Shown: positions 24,691 to 36,546, counted from the first letter of the stretch. The stretch is DNA of 64,000 nt from Grifola frondosa (GCA_001683735.1 LUGG01000002.1:62001-126000), one strand, 5' to 3'. Notes: generated by a model from the sequence alone, not told the origin. A program made the numbers and translations.

Positions 24691-25154
24691 GGCTGGAGCA
24701 TTCTGCGCAGTAGTACGGTAGAAATCAGTAGCGATATTGTGTTCTGAAGCGTACTAAGCCTTTTTTCAACGAGAGAGAAATGTTGGCGGTGTCGTGGCAG
24801 CGAGTTGGATGCCTGCACGAATCATTCTTGACCCCAAGCGAGATTCCCATCTTCCGTGTGGTGGGTTGTGGAGGTTTGTGGAGGCCCGGGAGACCGTCGA
24901 TCGCGATCTCTCTTTGAAATTGCATGCCATGTGGGTTAGCTCACTGAGCGTGCTGCGTGCGTGGTCTGCCAGAGATTGAGCTTTACCGAGCTTTACCGCC
25001 GTCGATTCCTTCCACGTGCGCATAACTCCCTCGTGGTCTCCCGACAAAGGCCCTACTTAGTACTCATCGCTTCATGAAGACGTTCGCTGGTTATGTCGTA
25101 TATAACTAGATATGCGTGCCACGATGTTCTACTCACTGGAGTCTCTTAGTACTG
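24691..25154. other. Upstream region of the RING gene
   Basis: No coding feature was recognised. It should contain the promoter of the gene starting at 25155. Confidence 0.35.
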
Positions 25155-25925
25155 ATGCCGGCCCGTATATTGTCGCGAGACAGAGTTCGCTCTAAGTTTC
25201 TCCGGTCTGCTAAACATCACTCCCTGATTTTTGACTTATCCACCGAAATAGTGAAGGTATGTTATGATTTCACCCATTTTGGGTGACAAAAGCTCACTGG
25301 TGTTACCTTCTAATTTACTTAGCAATCGGCTCAAATCAAACGTCTTCGAAGGGCCCACATGAGAGCCGCGCAGGAGCTATCCAAGCTGAAACGCCAAATT
25401 CAAACGGTAAGTGTTGTGATTTATTCAACAGTATTGAGTTGAGCTGTTCGGCGTGTAGTTTTGTGCAGCCAAAGACGACGCTTTGGTTTGCGGTGTGTGC
25501 CAGGAGCCATCTACGAGACATTATGTGTAAGTTCGCACTTACCTTATTTATTGCCCATTGAAGACTCATTTTACAACACCAGCTTGACGGAGTGTGATCA
25601 CTCTTTCTGCAGGGACTGTCTAATTGGATGGTTTAAAGCATCTATGAAAAACCAGTTGCACGCTCGCCTCGACATCCCAGATTATGTGCTGCGCGGAGAC
25701 CTCAAAATGACACCGGTTTTATTGCGATTGCTTCATGATCAGTATCAGTTTTCCCCATCTTACACCTGCCCTCTGTGCAGGATGGAAGTGAAGCGGAGGC
25801 CGTACACAGACAGATGCATGAATGAACTTATTGATACAATTGGTTTAGTGTTTGATGGTTTTGCAGAAATCCCTGCACCATCCACGGATACTCAGCCAGA
25901 CTGGGCCCAGTTTTTCGTAATGTAG
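25155..25925 (+). CDS. RING-finger protein, probable E3 ubiquitin ligase, four exons, intact
   Basis: Exons 25155-25256, 25323-25406, 25459-25526 and 25583-25925 join in phase through GT-AG introns of 66, 52 and 56 nt, giving 198 residues to a TAG at 25925. The N-terminal 60 residues are basic and helical (SAQIKRLRRAHMRAAQEL, likely a coiled coil). The RING domain has the C3HC4 order: CGVC in exon 3, CDHSFCRDC at the start of exon 4, and CPLC near 25770, with a 44-residue insertion between the second and third pairs. Such proteins bring E2 enzymes to substrates. No transmembrane segment or other domain is seen. It is one of the few unbroken genes here and converges with the minus-strand gene at 26357-26882. 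Confidence 0.8.
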
Positions 25926-26356
25926 TCCATTCTTACCCAATTTACACTGTCTTTACCTTGTTACTATGAGCTAACTGTTATGTCATAAATAACATGGCTC
26001 TGTGGATTGAGGATGGCATAAAGATACACGCAAGCCATACCTAGTAGGTGACACATCGAAACATGAAAACATAATCTATTGTACAAGGTACAACGAAGAC
26101 TAGAGGGCTAATGGGCGCAATCAGGGTGAGGACAAAGACGAGGAGGGAGACGATGGAAACGAAGGCAAGGATGAGGACAAGGAGGGCAACAAGGGCAAGA
26201 ATGAGGATGAAGGGGCAAAGACAGTGTTCATCGAGGACACTGATACGACGACCGTGGGGACAATAATGGCGGGAAGCCCAGAATTGCCTGATGACTGCGG
26301 CCATGCCTTTCATCCTGTCAATAGGTCAAAGTACTAGTGCAACTGGTTACTCACAA
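25926..26356. other. Convergent 3' spacer with purine-rich tract
   Basis: Between two convergent genes. A G/A-rich imperfect repeat at about 26105-26225 (GGACAAGGAGGGCAACAAGG type) would encode an acidic-basic low-complexity peptide on the plus strand. It is more likely a simple-sequence tract than a gene. Confidence 0.45.
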
Positions 26357-26882
26357 TCAGACCATTATGACAGGGTAGCCACTAGTCTTCTGTGGTGAAT
26401 CGATCACTTTCGGATGGGCGATATGGACTTCGGGTAGAAGTTCTTGTTCGAATATCAAGAAGTGCAACCCATGCCGGATGCGTTGCTTATTGCCCTGCTC
26501 CGACCCATCCTTCAACAAACGTTTGAGTAGCAGGGATCCACTGTACAAACGCCGCTGTTTACAGTCTTGCAGCTTCTTGCGTAGTACATCTTCCTCTTTC
26601 CTCAGAGCCAACAGCTCACGCATGACTGCTCCCAGATTGATCTTCGCGTCCTCGCTAAGATCCTTCTCTATGCCCTGATAAATGACAGTAATCACACAGC
26701 ACATATCAGAGGGGGGTAATGCTACCTACGCTTGCATAGATGAGCTGCTCAGATAACTCCTTCGTCTCTTCGTCGCTGCCAGCGGAGATAAGTTCTTCAA
26801 GTGGCACAGGAGAGAAAGGAAAAGGCAGCGGGCTGCATAGGTTACGACGAATACATTGACGGTAGTACTTCGGGAACGACAT
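26357..26882 (-). CDS. Small coiled-coil protein of unknown function, two exons, intact
   Basis: ATG at 26882; exon 1 runs to 26730. An intron 26729-26675 (GTAGGT...TTATCAG) joins in phase 0 to exon 2 (26674-26357), ending at TGA, for 156 residues. The middle third is a strongly heptad-like charged helix (LGAVMRELLALRKEEDVL, then KKLQDCKQRR), followed by a basic, then hydrophobic C-terminus. No signal peptide or known domain was recognised. The clean splice phase and lack of internal stops support a functional gene. The next gene downstream (RING) is convergent. Role unknown; an adaptor or complex subunit would fit the coiled coil but is speculation. Confidence 0.6.
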
Positions 26883-27116
26883 AAAATCGGAGTGCGTGGA
26901 CGTAGGTTACAAGGGGGTGTGAAGTACTGTGGGACCACAAAAGCCGAACTTCCAGCTGTGAGGGTTATAAGAAACTCAGCCTAGCGGAGAATGAATGTTG
27001 AACACTATCAAATGATCATCTCCACGGACCTAGAGAAAGAAAAAAAGGAATCTCACTTGTCTAAAACTGCAAATGCAAGCGAGACTTTAAGGGCTTGGGC
27101 TCAATAAACATAGGTA

Positions 27117-28097
27117 GTTTGAAAGACCCGGCTATGCCGTTCAATGTGTACAAATAAGAATCCGCGTGCACACGGCACATACGTGCGCACACCGCAGTTA
27201 GACGCCAGAGCCGACCGGCCGTTCCTCGTGGTGGTTGCCTAAGAAGGCAAGTAATATAGCTAATTCCGACTGGGATGCCACGACGGAGTTTGAATTTGAA
27301 TCTCGCCAGAACGCCGGGAACGAGCCTAGGGAAATCTCGCGGGCGCTAGCCGGGCAATGCGAGCACAAGTTTAGAGTCTAACCCGACCGCGGCAGCAGAT
27401 GCCTACCGCAGCCCGCAGGAGAGATGAATTTTGGACCCGAGTACTGCATATGAATACATGGAGAAAGTAGTAGTACAGTGAACACAGAAATCAAATAAAA
27501 AGGAAAGGAAAGGAAGAGAGAGAAGGGAGGCATGGTGGGTGACTACTCGAACAAAGCACTTCGCGGCACCTCTGACCCGGCAAACACTGAGTAGGACGTG
27601 AAGAATATTTGTGTGCACTGTCTCTATGCTTGCATGGTCGCCAAGCATGACCTAGCAGGTGTGCGAGTTGAACGCCTTCATGAGCTCACCTTGAGGTACT
27701 CGATCAGAAGCACGAGCACGCCGAGAATCACCGGCACCACAAAGTAGCTGCGCTCCTCGATGCGGAGGGCCTTCATTGGCACGTTCATCGAGTGCTGTCG
27801 GCCCACGCAGCTTGCTGGGTTCCGTGACGATGGTGAGAATATGGGGGAGGCCGGCCGGGAAGGATGGTGGTGGTTGCAGACGCATGCCGTTCACAGTTAA
27901 TGATGGCAAAGGAGGTGGAACAGGCGACGTAGGTGACGAGGACATCGAGCGGATGAACCATATTACTTGCCTTCTTAGGCAACCACCACGAGGAACGGCC
28001 GGCCGGCTCTGGCGTCTAACTGCAGTGTGCGCGCGTATATGCCGTGTGCGCGCAGATTTTTATTTGTACACATTGAACGGCATACCCGGCTTCAAAC
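27117..28097. mobile_element. Non-autonomous DNA element with about 140-bp terminal inverted repeats
   Basis: The left arm 27117-27257 and right arm 27960-28097 are inverted copies at roughly 85-90 percent identity, starting GTTTGAA and sharing TATGCCGTTCAATGTG and CGTTCCTCGTGGTGG. No transposase lies between them. The interior (27260-27955) carries, on the minus strand near 27650-27790, a short reading RIEERSYFVVPVILGVLVL that looks like a membrane-protein exon, and a G/A-rich T-poor block at 27480-27530. I could not define a target-site duplication. The long imperfect TIRs suggest a Mutator-like or foldback element with captured sequence. Confidence 0.7.
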
Positions 28098-28237
28098 ACT
28101 CCATGATCCCAAATGATTTTTTCTCGTTATCCAGCCCTCCTTATAGGTAATGACTAAACGTGGTTTCCAAAACAAAAATAACGCTACGCCACGTGGGAAA
28201 AGGAAACTTCCTCAAGTTAGGCTCTGTCAAACATGTC

Positions 28238-28900
28238 CATCTAGGAGGATTGCTTCTGACAAAACGGTAACTATGATGAGTAAGCTATGGTCTGTCAATG
28301 AGCTCGGGTCCTACAAGTAAGACCAATCTCACAGACATTGATCTCTCTGCGGCGTGTCACGCAATCGGCGGGGCAAGATACTGACTCGGCATAGGGATAT
28401 CTAGGGAAGTAACGTTGCACGGAGTTCAAAAACAAGATACACATATTGAGCGAAGAGGAGGGCAGTGGGTTGGTGAGAAAACAGTGTCCGCAGAAAATGC
28501 AGACTGGACAGGGCGCAGGGCTGGTGCAGGAGCTCAGAGACATGCTGGCAGGCAGTGTGGAGGAATGGCTCGCGAAGAGCGATAAGATGGGGGTCCCCAC
28601 AGTAGATGAGGACATGTGTCTCGGTCTTTACCGCGGCCGACGCAGAAGCGGCACACACGCCATGCCAGCGATATTTCGTTGTCCGTACTTCGTCGTCCAG
28701 GCGGTCAGCAGCAAGCAGCCGAGTCAGTGCTTGACAATGTTCATGTAGGGGCAGGTAGAGGTATTCTCGGAAAGTAAAGCCCAGTCATTGTTGCACCAGA
28801 AGCAGTCGGCGAGACAACACAATCTCACAGTTCACGTAGGCCAAGAGCGAGTTGTGCATACTAGCAAGACATTGCTCGATGTAGGCCAGAGAGCTACCCA
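28238..28900 (-). mobile_element. Non-LTR retrotransposon, strongly diverged copy 3
   Basis: The minus-strand translation follows the C-terminal part of copies 1 and 2: TYIEQCLASMHNSLLAYV near 28870-28810, LTRLLAADRL near 28720, then TETHVLIYCGDPHLIAL and EPFLHTACQHVSELLHQ. It ends with the same TCAGAAGCAATCC 3' sequence at about 28238. It carries stops and is much older than the other two copies. It is 5'-truncated near 28900 against an unrelated plus-strand fragment. Confidence 0.75.
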
Positions 28901-29049
28901 GAGAAAGTTAGGGATGGCGGACACACTTCAGGGCCACTCGCCATCTGGAAAGCGGTCACGCAGATAGAGAACTTGCATCCGCATATGTTGCAGAGGTCCT
29001 CCGAGCTCGGCTCTGGGCTAGCAGACTGATCAAAGGGATACCTCGCTAG

Positions 29050-29265
29050 TGCTGCCGGCTGGCAGGGGAGGCTGCAGACCTCGGCCGGTACGTCATCACT
29101 GCGGGCGACTTTAACAGCATCCCGGGAATACTCCCCATGTCCCTCATCGCGGACCATGCAGGGCTGGCGGATGCGTGGGCCGCTGTCCGCGTGCGCAGGG
29201 CCCCGTGGACGCGATCCGCACGTTCGGCGTGACGGCAGACTCTTCGTGAACTCCTAGGCATTCAC
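29050..29265 (+). pseudogene. Endonuclease/exonuclease/phosphatase-fold fragment, Isc1-like sphingolipid phospholipase C
   Basis: The frame beginning LAGEAADLGRYVITAGDFNSIP contains the GDFNS metal-site motif of the EEP fold. It is followed by LPMSLIADHAGLADAWAAV and, in another frame, AIRTFGVTADS. The wording matches fungal inositol phosphosphingolipid phospholipase C, a membrane-associated enzyme making ceramide. The fragment is about 70 residues of a protein normally over 400 and has a frame change, so it is a relic. Confidence 0.6.
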
Positions 29266-29856
29266 GGCCAGTGCGACTTGTGGTTGTCGGGTCCCTGGCC
29301 ACTGCCCTTCATGCAGCTGCACGGGACGGTGAGTGCGGGGCGGGGCGGGAGAACTGGGGACATACGTGCGAGTTCAACAGCTGGACCTGCCCGAGGACCA
29401 GGTGCGCGAAGAGGATGCTGGCGGGGGCCTTACCCATGAACCAGTCCCCAGCGACGACATCGATCACTGAGCTGTTCAGCGAGTAATAGGTGGATAGTGG
29501 CAGCGAGGATGGGGAAGCAAGAAACGATTACCACGCCTGCTTCCAATGTGCCGCTTTGACACCCCGTTCAGTACATCCGCATGACCAACGACAAAGTGCA
29601 CGCGCACCTGTAGAAGAACTTTGCATATGGGAGCCTTTTGTGGACCACGGCACGGATGTGCTCGTAGTATGCGAAGACCTAAAGCTCTTGGAGGGTAATG
29701 ACATCGTACTCGGAAGCCGCTAGCACGTTAGCGATGGCAATACGCTCTGTTCTATGCATATTTGAGGCCCCTGATAGCTTCTGTCAGAATAGGTAGGTAA
29801 GACGGGCACCCTCATGAACCAACAATTAAAAAGTAGTAGTCGGAGACGAGTGTTGC
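29266..29856. other. Unassigned fragment region
   Basis: Short open frames only. Nothing recognisable connects the phosphodiesterase fragment to the following minus-strand piece. Confidence 0.3.
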
Positions 29857-30284
29857 TCATGGTAGTCTGTCTCCGCACCGCGTGAGTGCGCAGCAGGCCT
29901 TCTGTGCGGGGACGGACTTCACGATCTCCGTGAAGCTCATCGCCTCGTCCACAGGTGGGATCGTGAACGCGACTCCTCCACCATATTGCCTGTCATGCCA
30001 TTTGAGTCCGCTGCGTGGGGAGGGGAGAGGCAGGGATACATACACTGCTTGGCCATCTCCTGGATGGTATTCGTCAGGTCGATCTCCATCGCGAACAGAT
30101 TGTCGAAGCCGTTCACCTTCATTGCCTCTTTCGAGAACTTCCAGCTGAACACATCAGAGAGGTTGTGTGGTCGACGTCGACGTGCCCCATCGAGAGCCAA
30201 GACATGATAGCGAGGCCGTGGAGAGGAGGTGGTCATCCAGAATCTAAGTCCGAAGCGCCCAAGTTCAACTTCACTTGCTCTCAC
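29857..30284 (-). pseudogene. Unidentified conserved-looking gene fragment
   Basis: Minus-strand reading gives [40 protein letters not shown] and LTNTIQEMA. After a possible short intron (about 30040-30010), a second frame reads [20 protein letters not shown] and IVKSVPAQKA. The regular composition suggests a once-real enzyme exon pair. I do not recognise the family. It abuts the chitin synthase fragment in the opposite orientation, as expected in a capture mosaic. Confidence 0.35.
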
Positions 30285-30289
30285 GCTAT

Positions 30290-31590
30290 TACCTCATTGA
30301 CTTAGTTTCGTCCTTGACATCAGTCTATCCTTTTGGCGACACCATCCTCTCCATTCTAGAAGCACGCTTTCACGCAGATTTACCGTACACCAGAGTCGGT
30401 GCATCAAACCTCGTTGCCACTAATTTGTACAAGGCATTGGCCGATATTAACGACACCGGCGCAAAGGAGTATGAGGAGAGACACTACAAGGATACTAGCT
30501 TTCCGTTACCTGGAACTTCGCCTCGACCACTGCATTTATATGACATTGTTACGAGGGTATACCTGCTTATGAGAAGGTGGGAAGGAGGAATGAATCGCAG
30601 GCAGTGGTGTTCCGGTGAGCGCTCGTTGACTGCCGACTGGTTGAATAGAGGTGACCTTGATTCTATAGCAGTATCACAGCATCCACAAACAGCGCTTGCG
30701 CTCAGCTGCTGGTCAACCAGGTGCTAAAGTTGTCGACGCACTCAAACAGAGAAGCTAGGCTCGCCGAACAAATCAAGGCGTTGATGCCACTCCTTGATTC
30801 CTTCGGCAATGCAAAGACACTGATCAACCCTAATGCATCTCGACACAGTCCCTATCTCGAGCTATACTTCAACGAATGTGGCCGCATTCAAGGCGCGAAG
30901 GTTCTGGCGTACGGACTGGACAAGACCCATCACAACCACCTTACGTTCGAGGAGCGCACGTATAATGTCTTCTACCAATTCCTGGCAGGAGCTACTCCTG
31001 AGGAGAGGGATCGCTACAACTTGGAGGACCCGTCAGATTACGCCTTGCTCGCATCGTTGGGGTGCTACCGTCTACCCTCGGGTCCCTTCAGCGATGATTC
31101 AATTGCCATGGCTGATTTGTGTGTGGCAGTGAAGACTCTCGGATTCAAGCCTAAACACACGGCTTCCATCTTCAGCCTTCTCGTCGCTATTCTTCTTCTA
31201 GGCAACCTTCAGTTCAGTGAGGCGGATGCGTGTGATGTTTCTGCTTACGTCTCCAACGTGCCTGTGCTTGAACATGTTGCGAGTCTTCTAGGAGTCGGTT
31301 CCGAAAAGCTCAGTGAGGTGTTGATGAACAAGACAAGCTACGGGTGGAAGGAGCTGTACACTGTCATGCTGAATGCTCATCGGAGCGCTGCCCAATGCGA
31401 CCAACTCGCACGGGATCTATATGCGATTCTCTTCGCCTTCGTTACTGAAACAGCCAACCACAAAATCGCACCCGGTGCACAGGACTCTCCACCGCCCACG
31501 AGATCATTATCTTTGACTAGCCGGCATCGTCGGTACGTCCCCTGTCCCTCACCCACCCCCTCCCGTCTTCACGCCAGCCCAGCTTTCAAG
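30290..31590 (+). pseudogene. Class V chitin synthase, myosin-motor-like domain fragment
   Basis: Reading ILEARFHADLPYTRVGASNL, NLYKALADINDTGAKEYEER, then HLYDIVTRVYLLMRR gives the start of the myosin head of class V/VII chitin synthases. After an intron-like gap, the position of the ATP-binding P-loop reads SITASTNSA instead of a GxTGSGKSA-type motif, so nucleotide binding is lost. It continues LLDSFGNAKTLINPNASRHS, LAYGLDKTHHNHLTFEERTY, YALLASLGCYRLPSGPFSDD and TASIFSLLVAILLLGNLQFS to about 31490. The catalytic glycosyltransferase half is absent. A one-base frame change near 30575 and the dead P-loop mark a pseudogene. Confidence 0.85.
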
Positions 31591-31966
31591 TCGTACCCAC
31601 GCGGGTGTGACGACCAACTCCGAGGGCGGCATCGAGTCATATGAGGCGTACTACCCCATGTTCGCCGCGATGGAGGCGGTGGGGTTCGTGCTGAACCTGC
31701 ACAGCGAGGTGCCCTCTGCACCCGCGGCGAACATGTGCGTGCTGGACGTGGAGCCTACGTTCCTCCCACACCTGCGCATCCTGCATGCCACATTCCCGCG
31801 CCTGCGCATCGTGCTCAAGCACGCGATGACGTGCGCGGCGGTCGAGTGCGTCAAAAGCTTTGGCAACACCGTCGTGTGCACGATCACCGTGCACCACCCC
31901 GCGCTCACTGTCGATGACTGGGCGGGCCAGACGTGGAACTTCTGCAAGCCTGTCGGGTGCTCCTGA
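31590..31966 (+). pseudogene. Dihydroorotase fragment inserted inside the chitin synthase fragment
   Basis: The frame GVTTNSEGGIESYEAYYPMF, then NLHSEVPSAPAANMCV, FPRLRIVLKHAMT, CTITVHHPALTVDDWAGQ and NFCKPV is the central part of the eukaryotic/bacterial type II dihydroorotase (pyrimidine synthesis, dihydroorotate from carbamoyl aspartate). Blocks around the metal-site histidines are recognisable, although LKHA stands where LEHA is usual. About 120 of roughly 350 residues are present. Chitin synthase motor sequence resumes right after it, so this piece interrupts another gene fragment. Confidence 0.8.
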
Positions 31967-32321
31967 TTTGGCATTAGTGTACTTTGGAGGCCCGGCACCT
32001 TTGGTTTCAGTTCAAGACCGGACTGGTTTCGATGAGTTCTGCATTAACCTCTCCCATGAACTCCTTCACTTATATGTGCTGCAGGACACTTTTGAGGATG
32101 CAGTCGGATACAATAGTCAGCTCACAGCAACAGCGGCGGGCCTCATCGTAATCCTGTATGACCACCTTCTGACGCTGTCTGACGAGGCCGCGCTGATTTG
32201 GAGCGCGTGGGCGTCCTTCACCTTCCTCACAAAGCGGTACCTCATACTTGGTGCATTCATCGCTGTACTCTTCATTGCATGCTGTTTCGGGGCACTGATA
32301 CTGATGGCGCCTGCAGGATGA
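31967..32321 (+). pseudogene. In-frame chimera: chitin synthase motor piece joined to DUF6533 membrane segment
   Basis: A single open frame encodes FDEFCINLSHELLHLYVLQD with FEDAVGYNSQLTA, the next block of the class V chitin synthase motor domain. It then runs directly into LIVILYDHLLTLSDEAALIW and KRYLILGAFIAVLF, the N-terminal signature and membrane helices of DUF6533 proteins (multi-pass, function unknown). The junction is near 32125 and keeps frame. Either half is a small part of its family. No promoter or conserved start was identified, so expression is unknown. Confidence 0.65.
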
Positions 32322-32379
32322 TGTGGAAGACAGGGAAGCTGTATGCGCTGTTGTGCTCAAGCATGTTGATGGTCGTCGC

Positions 32380-32635
32380 GCTCTCCCATCCGTTAGGCAA
32401 CACTGGCAGAACATCCATCTCTTCATCTCCTACCCTCATCTTCAGGCGACCACCCGCTCACCACCCGGCCTCGCGAGCTCATCTGCAGACTCGCACCCCT
32501 TCGCGTTGCCGATACCCTGGCGGCAGGTTGACGTACGGTACAACAACAACGAGACCTACTTCGCCGTGGTGGAGATGCTGGAGGCGATTGTGAACAAGTG
32601 TATTGCGTGCTGGGGATGCGTTGTTCACTCCTTGT
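32380..32635 (+). pseudogene. AP-3 adaptor complex mu subunit fragment
   Basis: The frame containing SHPFALPIPWRQVDVRYNNN and ETYFAVVEMLEAIVNK matches the hinge and start of the C-terminal mu-homology domain of AP-3 mu (vesicle traffic to the vacuole). The upstream N-terminal longin-like part is not clear. Sequence after VNK is unrelated. A second AP-3-mu-like piece lies 660 bp downstream on the opposite strand. Confidence 0.6.
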
Positions 32636-32639
32636 TGGG

Positions 32640-33290
32640 CAGCGCCCATAGACTAGTGGAAGTACAAAAAGTGAGCATGTCGCTCCTCGGGGATCTGTGG
32701 TAGCTGACGCCAATTTAAGCTGGGTGGTGCAACTGCAGGGAAGGTGGTCGCTGAGGTGCGCGACATCCAATCATTTCATACACGCTTACATTGTCTACCA
32801 ACTCCTGTCTCGTCGTCTCCAGCGAGACTTATTGTTGATCTCCACCCTTTTGCATCAACTACAACAACCCACCCAACATGCGAAGGTCGGCCAACAGAGT
32901 ACCGCAGGGCCATCAAAACCTCGGTATTCAGGTCTGAACCAGATGCGTACGCTGATGATAGTGGATGAGAGTCCTGACCTCGCGTCAGCGGTAGAGGCAT
33001 GGTTGTCTTTCACAAAATCCCGGAGGTTAGTCCAGGCCCTCCGACTATGATGTATGCTCCCTTCTGACATGTCACAGATGCTGCTACCTTGCACGTTATC
33101 TATGACTCAAGCAGTATGCAGAAGCTCTGACCCCGTCCTTTTCGAACTCGAGCTAGAGACACTCGATGTTGTGCTTGAGGTGAAGCTACTCGCTACAGAG
33201 GGCGTGGGGGACTGTTCCCACCTCTGTCCTATAGTTCCAGGTATGGCTTTAACAGTGAGCACCACTGTGGCTCAGATCCCCGGATATTTC
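32640..33290. other. Unassigned sequence between the two AP-3 mu pieces
   Basis: Open frames are short and unrecognised. A hydrophobic plus-strand frame at 33054-33314 shows no known motif. Confidence 0.3.
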
Positions 33291-33293
33291 TTA

Positions 33294-33371
33294 CTGTACG
33301 CATGGATGGAATGAGTAATCAGTGAGCGATTTCACATTAGAGAAATTCAAGAGGAGGTTAGAGGGTTCTCT
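33294..33371 (-). pseudogene. AP-3 mu-like fragment, inverted
   Basis: Minus-strand reading REPSNLLLNFSNVKSLTDYS and FHPCVQ resembles the segment of AP-3 mu that normally lies about 40 residues after the IPWR...NNN block on the same strand. Here it is inverted relative to that block, indicating rearrangement. Confidence 0.4.
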
Positions 33372-33724
33372 TATCTCAGAACGTGAGCCCGTGCAGCACG
33401 CGTGTGCTCTACGCCCCTGACTCGGACGACGAGTCTCATTCTCATTTGCATCTGACCTGTGTTCCAACATGTAAGTCGTGTCGTGCATCCATCGTATTTA
33501 TGAAGGAATGGCGCGTCAGGTGGCTAGGGAGGCTGGATGTGAAGCATGTTGCAGGTGAGACAAGTTTGAATAAAGAAAGAATTTGAGTTTTGTCGATGAG
33601 AGTAAGGTTTGACTAACTGTCAAGAACAGCAACGTTCATGCCCTTCCCGCTTCTCTGGCCCTTTCAACTTGAACCACCACCACCTCTCTCTGTCCCATTC
33701 TCTACCCTCACTTTACCTGTCCCA
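33372..33724. repeat. Spacer with a TIR-like end before the microexon gene
   Basis: AATTTGAGTTTTG at 33580-33592, followed by TCGATGAG, matches the right terminal inverted repeat of the 36547-40274 element. It may be the right end of a decayed relative. Between 33650 and 33724 a C/T-rich leader leads to the ATG at 33725, typical of fungal promoters. Confidence 0.45.
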
Positions 33725-36360
33725 ATGAGCTTTGAGCCGTTTAACTTTTTCACTGATCTCGCATGTAAGCAGTTACCTGAAATTGTTTATCTTCAAATTT
33801 CAAATTTCCTTTTGTAGTCACCTCACAGTCTGATCGGACCGATCAGCGCTTCAGCAATCTTGCCGATGGCATACTCCCTGAAGGTACGTTTGTTATGGTT
33901 ATTTATAAATATATAGCAATATAACCAGCCAGTTAGACTCAACCAATGGCAGTTCACACAGTAAGTTATATATATTTCTCATTACATATAAATATTGATA
34001 TATGATCTTGACATTAGCCTTAGAACGTGAGGCCCTAGGTGTGTTTCATATTATTCATATTTCCAGTTTAACTACATACTTTATATTCACCAGGCTTCCA
34101 ATTGCTGGCACTTCAAGGTAATATCTCACTTAATTCAAATTTTATTATATTGATTTTTTCTGTCATAGCGCTCATCGATCAGCAAAAAAACACTAGTAAG
34201 TTCATGTTGTAACACGTTGTGCAATAAATTTAAATGTATATAGTTGCTATGTTAAACAGCGTGCAATGTGAGTCATATTTGTTATTTATATACATTATAC
34301 CAATAATATGTCTAGCATTTTTTCGTAAGTACTAAAGCACTATTAATATTCATATAATAACTTCCAAATTTAGAGGAATTGGACGGTTCACAAAGTACAT
34401 AGATTTTATTCTGAATTCATAATTTATTTGACATTAAATTACAGTGATCCTTCAAATATCGAGTAAAACATAGCTATCTTATTAATTATTGTTAAAGCTG
34501 ATTATGTCCTTTGAGCCAATGTAACAACGCAGCACATCAGTGCCGGTAAATATTAATTGTATAATATATAATTGCATTGGAACTGATCTTTTTTTATTAG
34601 AACTCATTCTGAAAGAATTAAAAAGTAAGTCTTTTACATTGTGACTTTGAACAATAAACTAATTGAAATTTTAGAAATTCACGAAAAACTTGGTTCTTCA
34701 TGTAGGTCAATTTTTTGTTACTAAATGTTTTACTTATTATGTTTATTAGCATTCTTTGACACTAATACATCAATGGATTCTTTCATCACCGATCTGTCAA
34801 CTTTTGACTCTTTTCCATCGTTGGCTTCATCAAGTGAAGACTTTGGTTATGGTTTGAATTTTCAGGCTTCTGCTATCGATGACTCTATGGCATTACAGGG
34901 ATTAACGCCAATCCTACGGGCTCTAGAGCCTATACATGATATCACACAACCATGTAAGTCCCATTTTATCATATATTCAAATTTATTATATACCTTTTGA
35001 TTATTATAGCTCAGATTGATATGAGTTCTTTGGGAAATAGTAAGTTATTATATAAATCAAGTATTATTTTCTAAATTTAAAAAATGCCAGACGCAGTGTT
35101 TCCACACAATATTCCCTACAACTGTTATCCATCACGAATCCTCAGCCCACAACTATCCCCTTTTTACCTTCATGAAGCCATGCAAAATCAGGAGGTACTT
35201 TCCAAAATAATGCCTACAGCTCATGCATCAGTTTCCTGGAATATGCTCCTTCCACTGGCCGAAAAGGTTCTGGAATTTCATGTCATAGTCAAGGCGGGCA
35301 TCCTTCCCTTGAAGGATATTCTCAAATTACTTGTTATCCCCTCTCTCGACATAGCAATCAATATTATGATTGGGAACACTGGCCCACGGCCAACCGCTGA
35401 GCAAAGCCATATTGGCAGGGCTTTGGATCAAGCACAATGTGGTAAGCCCATTTAACATTACTCAAGACCTGTAGCTGAATATTGGCAGTTTGCAATCCAC
35501 CTACATCAGCAAAAGATCTCTTATACAAGCTGGTAAGTATGCCATTTTATTTCATGAGAGTGGAATGTTAACACTGTTTGGTTATTTTAGCTCATTCGAC
35601 ACTACTTCAACTTTCTGGATACACTGCACAGCTGGACAGATGAATTTATTTTTTCAGATTTTGCACGAACTTCAAATGCAAACTACCCTGGCTATTTTCT
35701 TCATCGTCCAATGAACATGAATAATATCACCGAACTTGAGGAGTATGGTCGTCGGATTGGGTTTCTCCTCAGTGACTCGACAGATACAAGTCATCGCACT
35801 GCAGTGCAGAACAGGGACATTAGACCATATTTGTTTTTTTATCAGATGGAGCTTGGCCATGATGAGGTAAGTCTCACATTCTCAGTCTCAGTTCTGGTAA
35901 CATTGTGATTTCAGGCTTTAATACCATCTGCGGACACTCCGGAGAATCCTTGTTGGCTCAATGCTCGTGCCGCACTTTACCGGAGCAAAACCTCTTTTGT
36001 TTCCAATGTCCTCATGGGGTACGGAAGACATGCCATCAATGAGACACTGATTACAATGAGGCTCACTGTGGCCCCAGAAGCCCTATTAGCCACCATGGTA
36101 TGTCTTTCATTTTATAATTGATTCTAGAACTGACGCAGTCATATCAGGTTCTTCGAGTGCTGCAGTTGTGGCAGCACCGCATCCACGTATCATTGGGTGA
36201 CAAAGCTGTCACACTGATTGACCTCCACGACAGCCACATCAATGCTACATGTGCAGGTCTGAAGGATCCCCAGGGGTATCAGGTTCTATGTGACACCTTC
36301 AATGGCTTCAAGGCTAGGATCCCTGCAGTGGACGCCCTAGTGAAGCCTTGGATTGACTAA
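33725..36360 (+). CDS. Unknown 543-residue protein from a 19-exon gene with ten consecutive microexons
   Basis: ATG at 33725 and TAA at 36360. Exons: 33725-33764, 33818-33883, then microexons 34018-34038, 34094-34117, 34169-34195, 34244-34267, 34316-34324, 34374-34394, 34445-34462, 34516-34545, 34601-34624, 34675-34701, then 34750-34953, 35010-35039, 35091-35441, 35489-35532, 35591-35866, 35915-36097 and 36148-36360. All junctions are GT-AG. The first 15 introns are phase 1 and the last three phase 0. The joined frame has no stop. Ten microexons of 9-30 nt, all multiples of three, encode 75 residues of short amphipathic helix (FQLLALQ, ALIDQQKNT, ELILKELK). The interval 33884-34017 may hide one more. 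The C-terminal 250 residues look globular (LEEYGRRIGFLLSD, WQHRIHVSLGDKAVTLI). No signal peptide. Family not recognised. The block is AT-rich, unlike its neighbours. Confidence 0.8.
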
Positions 36361-36546
36361 GGGTAGGTGTCTTTTATAGCATTCACCAGATGTTTACTTA
36401 TGCGATCATAGTCGTACAACCCAAACGAACCTGTCCATAATCTTGTCTGATGTATGTTCTATAACTATGACATGTGTTCTATCTGCCTGCAAACCCACCG
36501 GCCTGCTTGCCTATTATTTCCTTGCTCCCAGCCTGAGCGATACTAG
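36361..36546. other. 3' flank of the microexon gene up to the TIR element
   Basis: Short AT-rich 3' region. Bases 36532-36545 (TGAGCGATACTA) are shared with the outer flank of the right inverted-repeat arm near 62366-62378 apart from three extra bases there. Confidence 0.4.
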